A stretch of 64,000 nucleotides of DNA. Origin: JASLEW01 sp963732005. Lineage in GTDB: Bacteria > Acidobacteriota > Thermoanaerobaculia > Multivoradales > UBA5704. A model generated the notes under the pieces. It had not been told where the DNA came from and searched no databases. It worked only from the letters and a program-made list of their open reading frames with translations. Location: assembly GCA_963732005.1 (NCBI GenBank), contig CAVSXT010000005.1:1364001-1428000 (forward strand), written 5' to 3'. Positions within the stretch are counted from its first letter, which is position 1. Each line of letters opens with the position of its first letter. Made by a program: the position numbers and the translations under genes. Positions 1 to 7,579 of the stretch are shown here, in pieces.

Positions 1-1
1 C

Positions 2-508
2 ATCACCGGCCAGCTCGACGGCCGCTTCACCGGTTCGCCCTTCGACCTGCTCGCCGAGGACGCCGAGCACGACCCGGCCCTGGAATACACCTCGCTACCG
101 TTCGCCGCCGCCTTCCTCGACTACTACCACGGCGAGCTGAAGTTTGGCCAGGGCAAGACCTACCGCATGCTCAACCTCGACGCCAACGGCGCCTGGGACT
201 TCAAGCACAAGGCCCCGGGCGGGCTGCAACTGCTGGCCGTCAACACCGGCCCCGACCTGGCGCACGCCCTGCTGTTCAACCCGCATCTGCGGGTGCTGGT
301 GGTCAACGGGCTCTACGATCTGACGACCGCGTTTCTCGGCACCGAGCAGCAGATCGATCATCTCGGTCTCGACCCGTTGGCGCGCTCTCGCATCCAGATC
401 AAGCTCTACGACGCGGGCCACATGATGTACCTGCACGAGCCGTCGCTGCAGCAGCTCAAGGCCGACGTCGGGGCCTTCGTGGATGCCACCAGCGCCGCGC
501 AGCCGTGA
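2..508 (+). CDS. Peptidase S10 (serine carboxypeptidase) family, C-terminal part
   Basis: This is the 3' end of a gene that enters from outside the window. The open frame runs from base 2 to the TGA at 506-508. The 168 visible residues have the C-terminal layout of S10 serine carboxypeptidases: a segment where the peptide is seen as a stored-product lid, then VLVVNGLYDLTT, which carries the catalytic Asp region, and near the end DAGHMMYLHEPS, which carries the catalytic His. The catalytic Ser lies upstream of the window. S10 enzymes remove C-terminal residues from peptides and are usually exported, but the signal peptide cannot be seen. It converges on the TonB-like gene. The family call is fairly firm; the substrate is not known. 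Confidence 0.8.
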   Translation: MTGQLDGRFTGSPFDLLAEDAEHDPALEYTSLPFAAAFLDYYHGELKFGQGKTYRMLNLDANGAWDFKHKAPGGLQLLAVNTGPDLAHALLFNPHLRVLVVNGLYDLTTAFLGTEQQIDHLGLDPLARSRIQIKLYDAGHMMYLHEPSLQQLKADVGAFVDATSAAQP

Positions 509-595
509 CGTGACCGCGGCGCCGCCCGCGCCTCCGTTCGGCCGGCGAGCGGGGGTGCGGGAAGCCGCGGGCAGCCCGGGACTTGCCCTGGCCGA

Positions 596-1987
596 TTAGC
601 GGCGGATCTCGAAGGTGACGGTCAGCGAGTAGAGCACCCTGACCGGCTTGCCATCCAGGGTGGCCGGCTTGAAGCGCCAGTCGCAGATGGCGTCGAGGGC
701 GGCGGCGTCGAGGCCGGGCGAGGGGCTTGGCCGCTGCAGCACCACGTCGCGCAGCACGCCTTTCTCGTCGAGCACGGAGCTCACCACCAGCCCGCCCTGG
801 ATCGCGAGGTGCCGGGCGTACTCGGGGAAGTCGGGCTGCCGCCGGAGGATGGGCTCCGGCTTCGTCGGCTTGGCGCCGCCAGCCTGGCGCGGATCGTCGG
901 TCAGCCCCTGCCCGCACTCGGTTTGCGGCGCGCGCCAGGGGTGGCGCATCAGCAGCGCGCCCGGCGCGCCGAAGGCGCCGAGATCGGCGCCGTAGAGCCG
1001 CGGCTCCAGGGTCTGCGCCGCCTGGAAGCGGCAGATCGCCTGGTCCTCGCGGCCCATGCCGGCGGCGGCCAGCGCCCTGAGCGCCAGCGCGACTCCCAGC
1101 ATGGCACGCCGCGGCTCGGTGTCCCGGAGCGCGTCTTGCCACAGGCTGTCCAGGCGCTTCTCGGCGTCGCGGTAGCGGGCTGATTGCAGCATCCCGAGCG
1201 GCTGGGCCAGCGGGCTGCTGCCGAAGTCCACGACCGTGTCGAGCGGTTTCGCGGCTGGGAGGTCGAGGTCATAGAAGGAGGCGACCGGCTCGGCGCCGGC
1301 CTGCGCGGGAGCGAAATGCCAGTCGCGCATGGCTTCGAGAACGGCATAGGTCAGTGCCGAGAAGGTGCTGTCGGCGGCCGCCGGGTGGCGCACTCGGCCC
1401 TGCTGGTCGACGACCACCTGCGCGTGGATGCCCCGCGGAAAGCTGCGCCAGGAGCCCGGCAGGGTCACCGCGGCCCCGGAGAGCTTGCGCGCCGGCGTGA
1501 ACGGCTCGCCACCGTCGCCCGGCCGCCTCACCACCAGCCCCGGCGGCGGCTCGTCGATCCGGCGGTGCGGACTCTTGGCCAGCAGCTCCCCGGCGGTGCC
1601 GTAGCCGGCGGGGTCGCGCCGCCATCCCATCGCTTTCGCCACCTGCCAGTGCCAGAGAGCGTCCTCGTCGCGCCCCTGCCCGGCCTCGGCCACCGCGAGC
1701 TGCGCCACCAGCGTGGCGAAGGCGGTCTCCCGCGTCTTGATCTCGTCGGCAATGGCGGTGCGGGCCATGGCCTCCGCGGCCGCCCAGTCGCCACGGCGCA
1801 GGAGCGTCTCGATCGCGTCCGAGCGGTCGCAGACCTCGAGCTTCCGGATCGCGCCGGCGCCGGCGGCGGCGGGTTTCGCGACGGCCGGCAGCTGCCGCGC
1901 CTGCAACCGCGCTGCCGCACCGAGAGCACCGAGAGCACCGAGGCAGAGCAGGAAAGACGCGCACCGGCCGGCGAAGGTGCCGGTCAC
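596..1987 (-). CDS. TonB-family energy-transducer-like protein with two TonB C-terminal-type domains
   Basis: The protein is 463 residues if it starts at the GTG at 1987-1985. That GTG overlaps the TGA of the upstream isochorismatase-like gene (GTGA), which decides the start and implies translational coupling. The N-terminus has a short hydrophobic anchor or signal (FLLCLGALGALGAAA). The middle looks helical and TPR-like (ETLLRRGDWAAAEAMARTAI). There are two segments of TonB C-terminal type. The first is in the middle (HAQVVVDQQGRVRH...AMRDWHFAPA). The second is at the end (GGLVVSSVLDEKGVLRDVVL...ICDWRFKPATLDGKPV). No Pro-rich periplasm-spanning linker is present, so it may be a periplasmic or outer-membrane-associated TonB-like protein rather than a classical TonB. 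No receptor or ExbBD gene lies next to it. Confidence 0.72.
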   Translation of the reverse strand: MTGTFAGRCASFLLCLGALGALGAAARLQARQLPAVAKPAAAGAGAIRKLEVCDRSDAIETLLRRGDWAAAEAMARTAIADEIKTRETAFATLVAQLAVAEAGQGRDEDALWHWQVAKAMGWRRDPAGYGTAGELLAKSPHRRIDEPPPGLVVRRPGDGGEPFTPARKLSGAAVTLPGSWRSFPRGIHAQVVVDQQGRVRHPAAADSTFSALTYAVLEAMRDWHFAPAQAGAEPVASFYDLDLPAAKPLDTVVDFGSSPLAQPLGMLQSARYRDAEKRLDSLWQDALRDTEPRRAMLGVALALRALAAAGMGREDQAICRFQAAQTLEPRLYGADLGAFGAPGALLMRHPWRAPQTECGQGLTDDPRQAGGAKPTKPEPILRRQPDFPEYARHLAIQGGLVVSSVLDEKGVLRDVVLQRPSPSPGLDAAALDAICDWRFKPATLDGKPVRVLYSLTVTFEIRR

Positions 1988-2625
1988 GAGAGCCGGTCTC
2001 CCAGGTTGGCGTCGATGGATCGCCCAGCCTCGGCGTCGGCGGCCCAGGCGGCGAGCACGTCCGCGACGGTACAGACGCGGCCGAGGCGCGGGAAGATGCG
2101 GGTCACCGCGAAGCGGTGCGCTTCGGCGTCCAACGCCGCCATGGCGTCCTCGACCAGGATGAGCTGGTAGTTGCGCTCCCAGGCGTCGCGCGCCGTGGAC
2201 TCGACGCCGAAGTTGGTGGAGATGCCGCCCAGCACCAGGGTGCGGCGGCCGCGGCGCCGCAGCTCCAGGTCCAGGTTGGTGCCGTAGAAGGCGCCCCACT
2301 GCCGCTTGGTGACCACCACCTCGCCCTCGGCGGGCTGCATCTCCTCGACCAGCTCGTCCCAGCCGGGCGGCGGCGCGGGCGGGAGGCCCTCGTCGACGTC
2401 CTGGCGCAGGGCGTTGGCCCGATCCGGCGCGAAGGACACGCGCACCTTCACCACCAGCACGCCGAGGCTGTGCGCGGCTGCCAACAGGCGGGAGCAGGCG
2501 TGCACCACCTCGGTGGCCGGCCGCGGCGCCGTCTGGCGCGCGACGATGCCGTGCTGCAGGTCGATCAGCACCAGCGCGGTCGCCGCCGGTTCGAGGTTCG
2601 GTAACGGTCTCTGCATCGTCTTCAT
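1984..2625 (-). CDS. Isochorismatase-family hydrolase lacking the nucleophilic Cys
   Basis: The protein has 213 residues. The start ATG at 2625 has GGAGGGA about nine bases upstream. The fold signature is clear: ALVLIDLQHG supplies the first Asp, VVTKRQWGAFYGT the Lys, and GGISTNFGVESTARDAWERN the third motif. In amidase members (nicotinamidase, CSHase) the third motif holds a nucleophilic Cys. Here that position is Gly, as in true isochorismatases such as PhzD, which cleave a vinyl ether and do not need the Cys. This is a family-level inference, and many Gly-type members are uncharacterised. It is translationally coupled to the TonB-like gene that follows. No siderophore or phenazine genes lie beside it. 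Confidence 0.82.
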   Translation of the reverse strand: MKTMQRPLPNLEPAATALVLIDLQHGIVARQTAPRPATEVVHACSRLLAAAHSLGVLVVKVRVSFAPDRANALRQDVDEGLPPAPPPGWDELVEEMQPAEGEVVVTKRQWGAFYGTNLDLELRRRGRRTLVLGGISTNFGVESTARDAWERNYQLILVEDAMAALDAEAHRFAVTRIFPRLGRVCTVADVLAAWAADAEAGRSIDANLGDRLS

Positions 2626-2718
2626 CGTTGGGGTCCCTCCGGCGTTTCTCGCCAGCAAGGCCGCCGTCACGGTCCGAGCGGCGCGACGGGGGTCTCCGCG
2701 GAGGCATGATAGCCGGTC

Positions 2719-2910
2719 GTGCGCGGTCAGCGAGGCCTGGTGCTCGCCGGCTGGACCAGGACCCTGCTGTTCGGGATCGGCCCGCGCGATCCGCTGGCCT
2801 TCTCGGTCGCGCCGCTGCTGCTGGTCGTGGTGACGCTGCTCGCCAGCTATCTCCCCGCCGACCGCGCCGCGCAGGTCGAGCCGAAGCTGGCCCTGCAACG
2901 GCTGGAGTAA
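2719..2910 (+). pseudogene. Remnant of an FtsX/MacB-type ABC permease C-terminus
   Basis: The 63-residue frame matches the last part of ADOP/MacB-like permeases. It reads RTLLFGIGPRDPLAFSVAPL, then a hydrophobic segment (LLLVVVTLLASYLPA), then DRAAQVEPKLALQRLE, which is the usual end of this family (A-R-R-A-A-x-V-x-P-x-x-A-L). A TAG lies in frame just upstream of the GTG. The roughly 350 missing residues (soluble MacB core and earlier membrane helices) are absent. It sits between two minus-strand genes and has no ribosome binding site. This is best read as a decayed fragment left after deletion. Confidence 0.65.
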
Positions 2911-2932
2911 GCGGGGATGGCCGGCCGCTGGC

Positions 2933-4258
2933 TCACGCGGCGGCGGCGTCGAGCGCCGCGAGGAGCGGCGGCGCCGGTGTCTCGACCGCGGGACTTTCGC
3001 CGGCCGCGGCCGGCTCTGGCGGCGGCAGGTGGCGGGCGCAGTCGCGGCCGGCGCTCTTGGCGGCGTGCAGCGCGGCTTCGGCGGCGGCCAGGGCGCCTTC
3101 CCAGGGCGCCGGGCCGTCCTGCGACCCCTGCGACCGCCGCCAGGCGAAGAGCGACCAGCCGAGGCTGCAGGTGAGCTGCAGGGAATGGTCGCCGGCCAGG
3201 GTGCAGGGCTGGGAGCGCACGGCGGCCAGCACCCGTTCGGCCACCTCGTGGATGCGCCTCTGGTCGGACTGCGCCACCAGGACCAGGAACTCGTCGCCGC
3301 CCCACCGCACCAGGATGTCGTCACCGCGCACGCAGCGCCGCAGCACGCGGGCAAGGTGCTTGAGGACCTCGTCCCCGGCCGCGCGTCCGGCGGTTTGGTT
3401 GATGCGCTGGAAGTGGTCGACGTCGATCCTCAGGATCCCCGCGCCGGCGCCGAGCGCCGCGGCGCGGCGGTCGGAACCCAATCGCTGACCGTCCACTTCC
3501 AGCCGGTCCATCAGGTACCGCCGGTTGTGCAGGCCGGTGAGTGGATCGGCCGCGGTGAAGTCCCGGAGCAGCCGGCTCATCGATTCGAGATCCTGGGTGA
3601 CGCGCGTCAGCTCGTCCACCCGGGCGTCGGCCTCCTGTTTCAGGCGCCGATTGAGCACCGTGCTCCGCAGCAGGTCGCGGGTGTTGGCGAGCAGGAAGAG
3701 CGAAGCGCCGAAGAGGAACACCATGTGCGCCGTGGCGAGGAAGAGGACGTGTCCCGGGCCCCGCAGCTGGCCCAGGGCCACCAGCACGCCGAAGTAGAGC
3801 GAGGCGGAGGCCAGCCCGCCGGCGACGGCGAGCCGCAGGCTGAGGTGCATGGCGGCGGCGCCGGCGCAACCGAGATACCACAGGAACCAGGGGCTCGAAA
3901 CGCCGCCGGTGAGCCAGACCATGGCAGTGACCAGGAGCATGTCGCAGGCGATCCACCAGGGAGCCAGGTTCGACCGCCGGTTCGCGCGCTCGGCGCGGCG
4001 CGCCGCGAGCGAGAACCCGGCCACGGTCAGCATGCCGATGGCAAAGATGGCGAGGCTCGCCAGGTAGTGGACGTCGAGCATGCCGGCGGCCCGGCTCAGG
4101 GCGATGGAAGCACCGGCAACGGCGTAGGTGATGGCGCGGTTCCGCTGGGTCACCAGCGCCGAATGCAGTTGGGCTTCGCCCGGCTCCGGCGCGGTTGCCC
4201 CGGTGGCGTTGCTGTCCGGCGCTTCAGGCGGGCGAAGGGGCAAGTTCTCTGGCAGCAT
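2933..4258 (-). CDS. Membrane-anchored diguanylate cyclase (GGDEF)
   Basis: The protein has 441 residues. The ATG at 4258 is preceded by AGGAGG. Residues about 40-210 form some six hydrophobic helices (MASE-like sensor, no named family recognised). A coiled-coil-like stretch follows (NRRLKQEADARVDELTRVTQ). The GGDEF domain opens with DPLTGLHNRRYLMDRL and has an intact RWGGDEFLVL active site. An RGDD motif five residues before GGDEF fits the product-inhibition I-site (RxxD). It should therefore make c-di-GMP from two GTP at the inner membrane. The C-terminal 40 residues are Ala/Pro-rich and probably unstructured. No EAL domain is present. It appears monocistronic. Confidence 0.9.
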   Translation of the reverse strand: MLPENLPLRPPEAPDSNATGATAPEPGEAQLHSALVTQRNRAITYAVAGASIALSRAAGMLDVHYLASLAIFAIGMLTVAGFSLAARRAERANRRSNLAPWWIACDMLLVTAMVWLTGGVSSPWFLWYLGCAGAAAMHLSLRLAVAGGLASASLYFGVLVALGQLRGPGHVLFLATAHMVFLFGASLFLLANTRDLLRSTVLNRRLKQEADARVDELTRVTQDLESMSRLLRDFTAADPLTGLHNRRYLMDRLEVDGQRLGSDRRAAALGAGAGILRIDVDHFQRINQTAGRAAGDEVLKHLARVLRRCVRGDDILVRWGGDEFLVLVAQSDQRRIHEVAERVLAAVRSQPCTLAGDHSLQLTCSLGWSLFAWRRSQGSQDGPAPWEGALAAAEAALHAAKSAGRDCARHLPPPEPAAAGESPAVETPAPPLLAALDAAAA

Positions 4259-4476
4259 CGGCGAGTCCTCCTGGAAAATTTCTCTCACCGGCAACTCTGC
4301 GGCATCGGCGGGCCGCGCGATATCGGATGCAGCCCCGACCCGAGGCGGGAGCTCAGCCCGGCGCTTTGTCGGCGGCGGTCCTACACGCGAAAGAGGGAGC
4401 GGCACGACATGGCCGGCGGTCCGGCGGGGCTCTCGCACCGGCGGCTGCCGCGGGAGGCGTGTGAATGGCTGGGGGG

Positions 4477-4527
4477 CTCTTCCCGCCCGCGGCTCGCGAA
4501 CCGCGGCGAGCGCGCGGGCGGGAAGAG
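4477..4527 (-). terminator. Long GC-rich hairpin downstream of the secreted-protein gene
   Basis: The arms 4477-4497 and 4506-4527 are complementary over about 21 bp (CTCTTCCCGCCCGCG paired with CGCGGGCGGGAAGAG, plus an inner GCTCGC/GCGAGC), with a short loop. It lies 25 bases past the stop of the minus-strand gene at 4552-5583. There is no U-run on either side, so intrinsic termination is only possible. Transcript-end stabilisation is an alternative. The remaining bases of 4259-4551 show no other gene or motif. Confidence 0.45.
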
Positions 4528-4551
4528 TCTGTTGATGCCGTGCGCCGGGCG

Positions 4552-5583
4552 CTAGGGACAGGCCAGCGCGGCGGTGTCGGTGGTGGTCACCGTCGTCGTG
4601 CCGAAGGGGTTCCCATAGTTTTTCGTGGCGCCGGTGGCGGTATCGAGGATGTGCACTCCCCATCCCTGGTTGGTCAGGCCACCGATGAAGACCCAGAAGG
4701 TGTTCGACAGTGCACAGGCATCCAGGATCTTGATGCCCAGCTCGAAGTTGCTGGGATCGGTGAAGTAATAGAACACCGACTCGTCGCTTTCCGCCCGGGC
4801 GGCGCCGAAGCTCAGCACCGTGCCGGCGCCGGCCCCCGTCGACTGGTTGGTGTAGCTGACGGCGACCTGGAAGCGAGCGCTCAACAGGCAGGCGCCGGTC
4901 GCGGTCCTGGTGCAGAACGTCGCCGCCGGGCAGGCCTTGCCGAAGCCGAAGAGAGCGAAGCCGGTGTTGGTGAGGGTGCCGCCGGTGCTGAAGGTCCGCA
5001 CGTCGCCGAAGTTGCCGTCCTCCAGCACCAGCAGCGACATGTAGTAGCAACCGGTCGGCGGCGGCGTGAACGCGATCTCGCCGGTATCGATGCCGTCGAA
5101 CTCGAACCCGGCGTCGAGGGTGCCGAGGTCGACGCTGGCGAGGTCGAAGAACGAGAAGCCCTGGGCAGCTACCGGCGGCGCGGTGGTGGCGATGAGGTGC
5201 AGCGTCAGGTCGCCCGAGGTGCCGCTGGCGCGCTGGTTGACGACGGCCGCGACCTTGATGTCGGCCTGGCCGCCGCCCCAGGAGGCGCTGATCGCTCCTT
5301 CCATGAACAACCCGGTGGTGCCGTCGAGCGGCGTGATCGGCGGCATGGCGAGTGCCTGCATGCCGGTAGCGGCGGTCTGCGCCCGGGGGGTGAGATGAAG
5401 CGTTGCCGGGCGGCCGCTCGCCGTGCGGGGCGCGCCGGCCGAGAAGCCGCTGTCGCCATCGAGCGGCGCGGCCACGGCTCCGGCAGGTGCGAGCAGGGCG
5501 GCGGCGGCAAGCGGCAGGGCGATGCGGGTGAAAAGCCTTATCCTTCGGTGGAGCGGCGAACGCTGACACGAATCATGTGACAT
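4552..5583 (-). CDS. Secreted protein of unknown function with C-terminal Cys-pair domain
   Basis: The protein has 343 residues. The ATG at 5583-5581 has AAGGAG eight bases upstream. An N-terminal signal peptide is clear: basic start (RRIRLF), hydrophobic core (IALPLAAAALLAPAG) and an AVAAP-type cleavage region. The mature part is rich in Gly, Thr and aromatic residues and has no catalytic motif I recognise. From about residue 225 there is a compact beta-rich unit with Cys residues (ACPAATFCT, ACLLSARFQVAVSYTN, ILDACALSNTFWVFIGGLTNQ). I have seen this type of closing domain in extracellular acidobacterial-type proteins, but I know no function. It is probably cell-surface or extracellular. It stands alone, with a hairpin downstream. 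Confidence 0.75.
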   Translation of the reverse strand: MSHDSCQRSPLHRRIRLFTRIALPLAAAALLAPAGAVAAPLDGDSGFSAGAPRTASGRPATLHLTPRAQTAATGMQALAMPPITPLDGTTGLFMEGAISASWGGGQADIKVAAVVNQRASGTSGDLTLHLIATTAPPVAAQGFSFFDLASVDLGTLDAGFEFDGIDTGEIAFTPPPTGCYYMSLLVLEDGNFGDVRTFSTGGTLTNTGFALFGFGKACPAATFCTRTATGACLLSARFQVAVSYTNQSTGAGAGTVLSFGAARAESDESVFYYFTDPSNFELGIKILDACALSNTFWVFIGGLTNQGWGVHILDTATGATKNYGNPFGTTTVTTTDTAALACP

Positions 5584-5682
5584 GGCGGTTCTCCTTTCGC
5601 GAGATCCCGACTGCCTGAAATTTCGCTTGGTGGACGGACAAAGCGTAGCAGGAGTGCCGGGCGAAAAGAAACCGGGATGGGG

Positions 5683-5715
5683 AAAAACAAAAGGCCCCGG
5701 CGCGTGGCCGGGGCC
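5683..5715 (-). terminator. Intrinsic terminator
   Basis: The arms GGCCCCGGC (5693-5701) and GCCGGGGCC (5707-5715) form a perfect 9-bp stem with a 5-base loop. On the minus strand the stem is followed by TTTTGTTTTT (5692-5683). This is a textbook Rho-independent terminator for transcription from the right, and the plus strand has no U-run. Confidence 0.85.
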
Positions 5716-5849
5716 TCAGGGGTTGGTCTCAGTGGCGTTGGGTTCCCCCCGTGCGGGGGTCTCGACCGGCAGCGCCAAAGCCGAACGCGATGTCTCCTGG
5801 GTTACGGGAGCGGCGCGCTGGCCCTGAGTGACGCTTTGGAGGATTCCCC

Positions 5850-5894
5850 TTACGAGGACGCCACCTCCACCAAACCGTGTCTACTTAAATCCAC
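5850..5894 (-). CDS. Mini-ORF of 14 codons with a near-perfect anti-SD match
   Basis: It starts with GTG at 5894 and reads V-D-L-S-R-H-G-L-V-E-V-A-S-S, then TAA. The 16 bases at 5896-5911 (AGAAAGGAGGTGGTCC on the minus strand) match the classical complement of the 16S rRNA 3' end at 15 of 16 positions, and the AGGAGG core is 7 bases from the GTG. Such an extended match usually decides a start. A 26-codon ORF in another frame (ATG 5965, stop TAA 5887-5885) ends inside it, giving a 10-base overlap that would couple the two. No homology is claimed. Confidence 0.4.
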   Translation of the reverse strand: MDLSRHGLVEVASS

Positions 5895-6020
5895 TGGACC
5901 ACCTCCTTTCTGGGCGACTTCCTAATCGGCAGGTCCCAGCCCGCCCGGCTCCGTGGGCCGCCCATGCCTCTTTGGAGCCGCCGCGTCGCTCCCCGGGACG
6001 GGAGCGCGCAGAACGATGTG

Positions 6021-6052
6021 ATTATCGTGCCGGATGAACGCGCGCTTGTCAA
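6021..6052 (-). promoter_or_regulatory. Sigma70-like promoter for the small transcript
   Basis: A perfect TTGACA lies at 6052-6047 and GATAAT at 6026-6021 on the minus strand, with a spacer of 20 bases. The spacer is longer than the ideal 17, so the strength is uncertain. The surroundings are locally less GC-rich than the flanks. Confidence 0.4.
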
Positions 6053-6109
6053 CCGAAGTGCCGGATTCAGCGGGCGGGCGGCCGGCCACCCGGCGGGCCG
6101 CCCGCTGGA

Positions 6110-7474
6110 TCACTTCACATAGACGGTCTTGACGTTGACGAACTCGCGGATGCCGAAGGGGCCGAGCTCGCGCCCGTAACCCGACTGCTTGAGGCCGCCG
6201 AAGGGCAAGCGCGGATCGGAGCGCACCAAATCGTTGACGAAGCAGCTGCCGGCTTCGAGGCGGCGGGCCACCGCCTCGCCGCGGCGCGCGTCGCGGGTGA
6301 AGACGGCGGCGCCGAGGCCGAAGACCGAATCGTTGGCCACCCGGATCGCGTCTTCCTCGCCGTCGACGGCAATGAGCGCCGCCACCGGCCCGAACAGCTC
6401 CTCGTCGTAGGCCGGCATGCCGGGGGCGACATCGGCGAGCACGGTCGGCGGATAGAAGGCGCCCGGCCCTTCGGGAACCTCGCCGCCGAGCAGGCAGCGG
6501 GCGCCGGCGCGGCGGCTCGCCTCGACCTGGGCGTGCAGCTGGTCGCGCAGGTCGTGGCGTGCCAGCGGCCCGACATGGGTGCCCTCGCGCATGGGGTCGC
6601 CCACCACCTTGGCGCCCATCGCCGCCACGAAGCGCCGCTCGACGTCGGGCGCGAGCCGGCGCGGGATGAGGAAGCGCTTGGCGGCGATGCAGCTCTGGCC
6701 GCTGTTGATCAGCCGGCTCTCGACGCAGGTGGCCACCGCCTGGTCGAGGTCGGCGTCGTCGAGGATCAAGTAGGGGTCGCTTCCTCCCAGCTCGAGCACG
6801 GTCTTTTTGAGCAGCGAGCCTGCCTTAGCGGCCACCGCGCGGCCCGCTGGCGTGCTGCCGGTCAGGGTGACCGCCATGACTCGCGGGTGCTCGATCACCC
6901 GCTCGACGTCCTTGGACGGCACCAGCAGGGTGCGGAACAGGCCGTCGGGGAAGCCGGCGTCGCGGCAGACCTCCTCGATGGCGAGGGCGCAGCCCGGCAC
7001 GTTGGAGGCGTGCTTGAGGACGCCGGCGTTGCCGGCCATCAGGGCCGGGGCGGCGAAGCGGAAGACCTGCCAGAAAGGGAAGTTCCAGGGCATCACCGCG
7101 AGCACCACGCCCAGCGGCTCGAAGGCGACGAAGCTGCGGCTGGCCTCGGTGGCCACCGGCTCGGGGGCGAGGAAGGTTGCGGCCTGGGCGGCGTAGAAGT
7201 CGCAGGCCGCGGCGCACTTGTCGATCTCCGCGAGGCCGCCGGCGAGCACCTTGCCCATCTCGCGGGTCATCAGCTCGGCATAGTCGCGGCGCCTTTCGCG
7301 CAGCAGGCGGCCCGCCGCCCGCAGCAGCGGCGCCCGCTCCTCGAAGCTGGTGCCGCGCCAGCGGAGGAAGGCGGCGTGGGCCGCTGCGACAGCGCGATCG
7401 ACATCGGCAGGTTGCATCTCGTCGTAGGTGCGCGTGGTCTCGCCGGTTTCGGGGTTGATGCTCGCGATGGTCAT
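6110..7474 (-). CDS. NAD(P)+-dependent succinate-semialdehyde dehydrogenase (Sad/YneI-like)
   Basis: The protein has 454 residues. The ATG at 7474 has AAGGAGGG nine bases upstream; longer frames to 7549 lack a site. The aldehyde dehydrogenase signatures are all present. PWNFPFWQVFRFAAP lies in the N-terminal half. LELGGSDPYLIL holds the general-base Glu. NSGQSCIAAKRF holds the catalytic Cys. FGPVAALIAV and PFGGLKQSGYGRELGPFG close the fold. Length and the GQSC/GGSDP context resemble E. coli Sad (YneI), which oxidises succinate semialdehyde to succinate. Substrate in this organism is inferred. It lacks neighbouring GABA genes and seems monocistronic. Confidence 0.88.
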   Translation of the reverse strand: MTIASINPETGETTRTYDEMQPADVDRAVAAAHAAFLRWRGTSFEERAPLLRAAGRLLRERRRDYAELMTREMGKVLAGGLAEIDKCAAACDFYAAQAATFLAPEPVATEASRSFVAFEPLGVVLAVMPWNFPFWQVFRFAAPALMAGNAGVLKHASNVPGCALAIEEVCRDAGFPDGLFRTLLVPSKDVERVIEHPRVMAVTLTGSTPAGRAVAAKAGSLLKKTVLELGGSDPYLILDDADLDQAVATCVESRLINSGQSCIAAKRFLIPRRLAPDVERRFVAAMGAKVVGDPMREGTHVGPLARHDLRDQLHAQVEASRRAGARCLLGGEVPEGPGAFYPPTVLADVAPGMPAYDEELFGPVAALIAVDGEEDAIRVANDSVFGLGAAVFTRDARRGEAVARRLEAGSCFVNDLVRSDPRLPFGGLKQSGYGRELGPFGIREFVNVKTVYVK

Positions 7475-7579
7475 GGTCCGGACCCTCCTTGGGCTCGCGC
7501 TCGCGCCATGGCAGGCGCCTGACGCGCCCTCATCATCCTGGCTATGCAAGCCGCGGGCAAGGAGCCCGGCTCCCGCGCG

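Larger units (their letters stand above)
5683..6014 (-). ncRNA. Candidate independent small transcript carrying two overlapping mini-ORFs
   Basis: The 526-base gap 5584-6109 is not empty on the minus strand. It has a promoter-like site (6021-6052), two overlapping mini-ORFs (5885-5965 and 5850-5894), an unusually long Shine-Dalgarno match (5896-5911) and a strong intrinsic terminator (5683-5715). Together these outline a transcript of roughly 330 bases. I do not recognise it as a named RNA family. It could be a small peptide gene, a regulatory leader cut off by its terminator, or a ribosome-sensing RNA. It is upstream of the minus-strand secreted-protein gene and downstream of the aldehyde dehydrogenase gene, but the terminator separates it from the former. 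Confidence 0.5.

Noticed and set aside
5896..5911. Fragment of a 16S rRNA 3' end on the plus strand
   Set aside because: The resemblance to the anti-SD tail covers only about 16 bases and no other rRNA sequence flanks it. It is better read as a ribosome binding site on the minus strand.
5850..5965. Stop-codon readthrough joining the 26-codon ORF to the open frame after TAA
   Set aside because: The frame after TAA is open for about 55 codons, but there is no known recoding signal and TAA is rarely suppressed. The overlapping GTG ORF explains the SD better.
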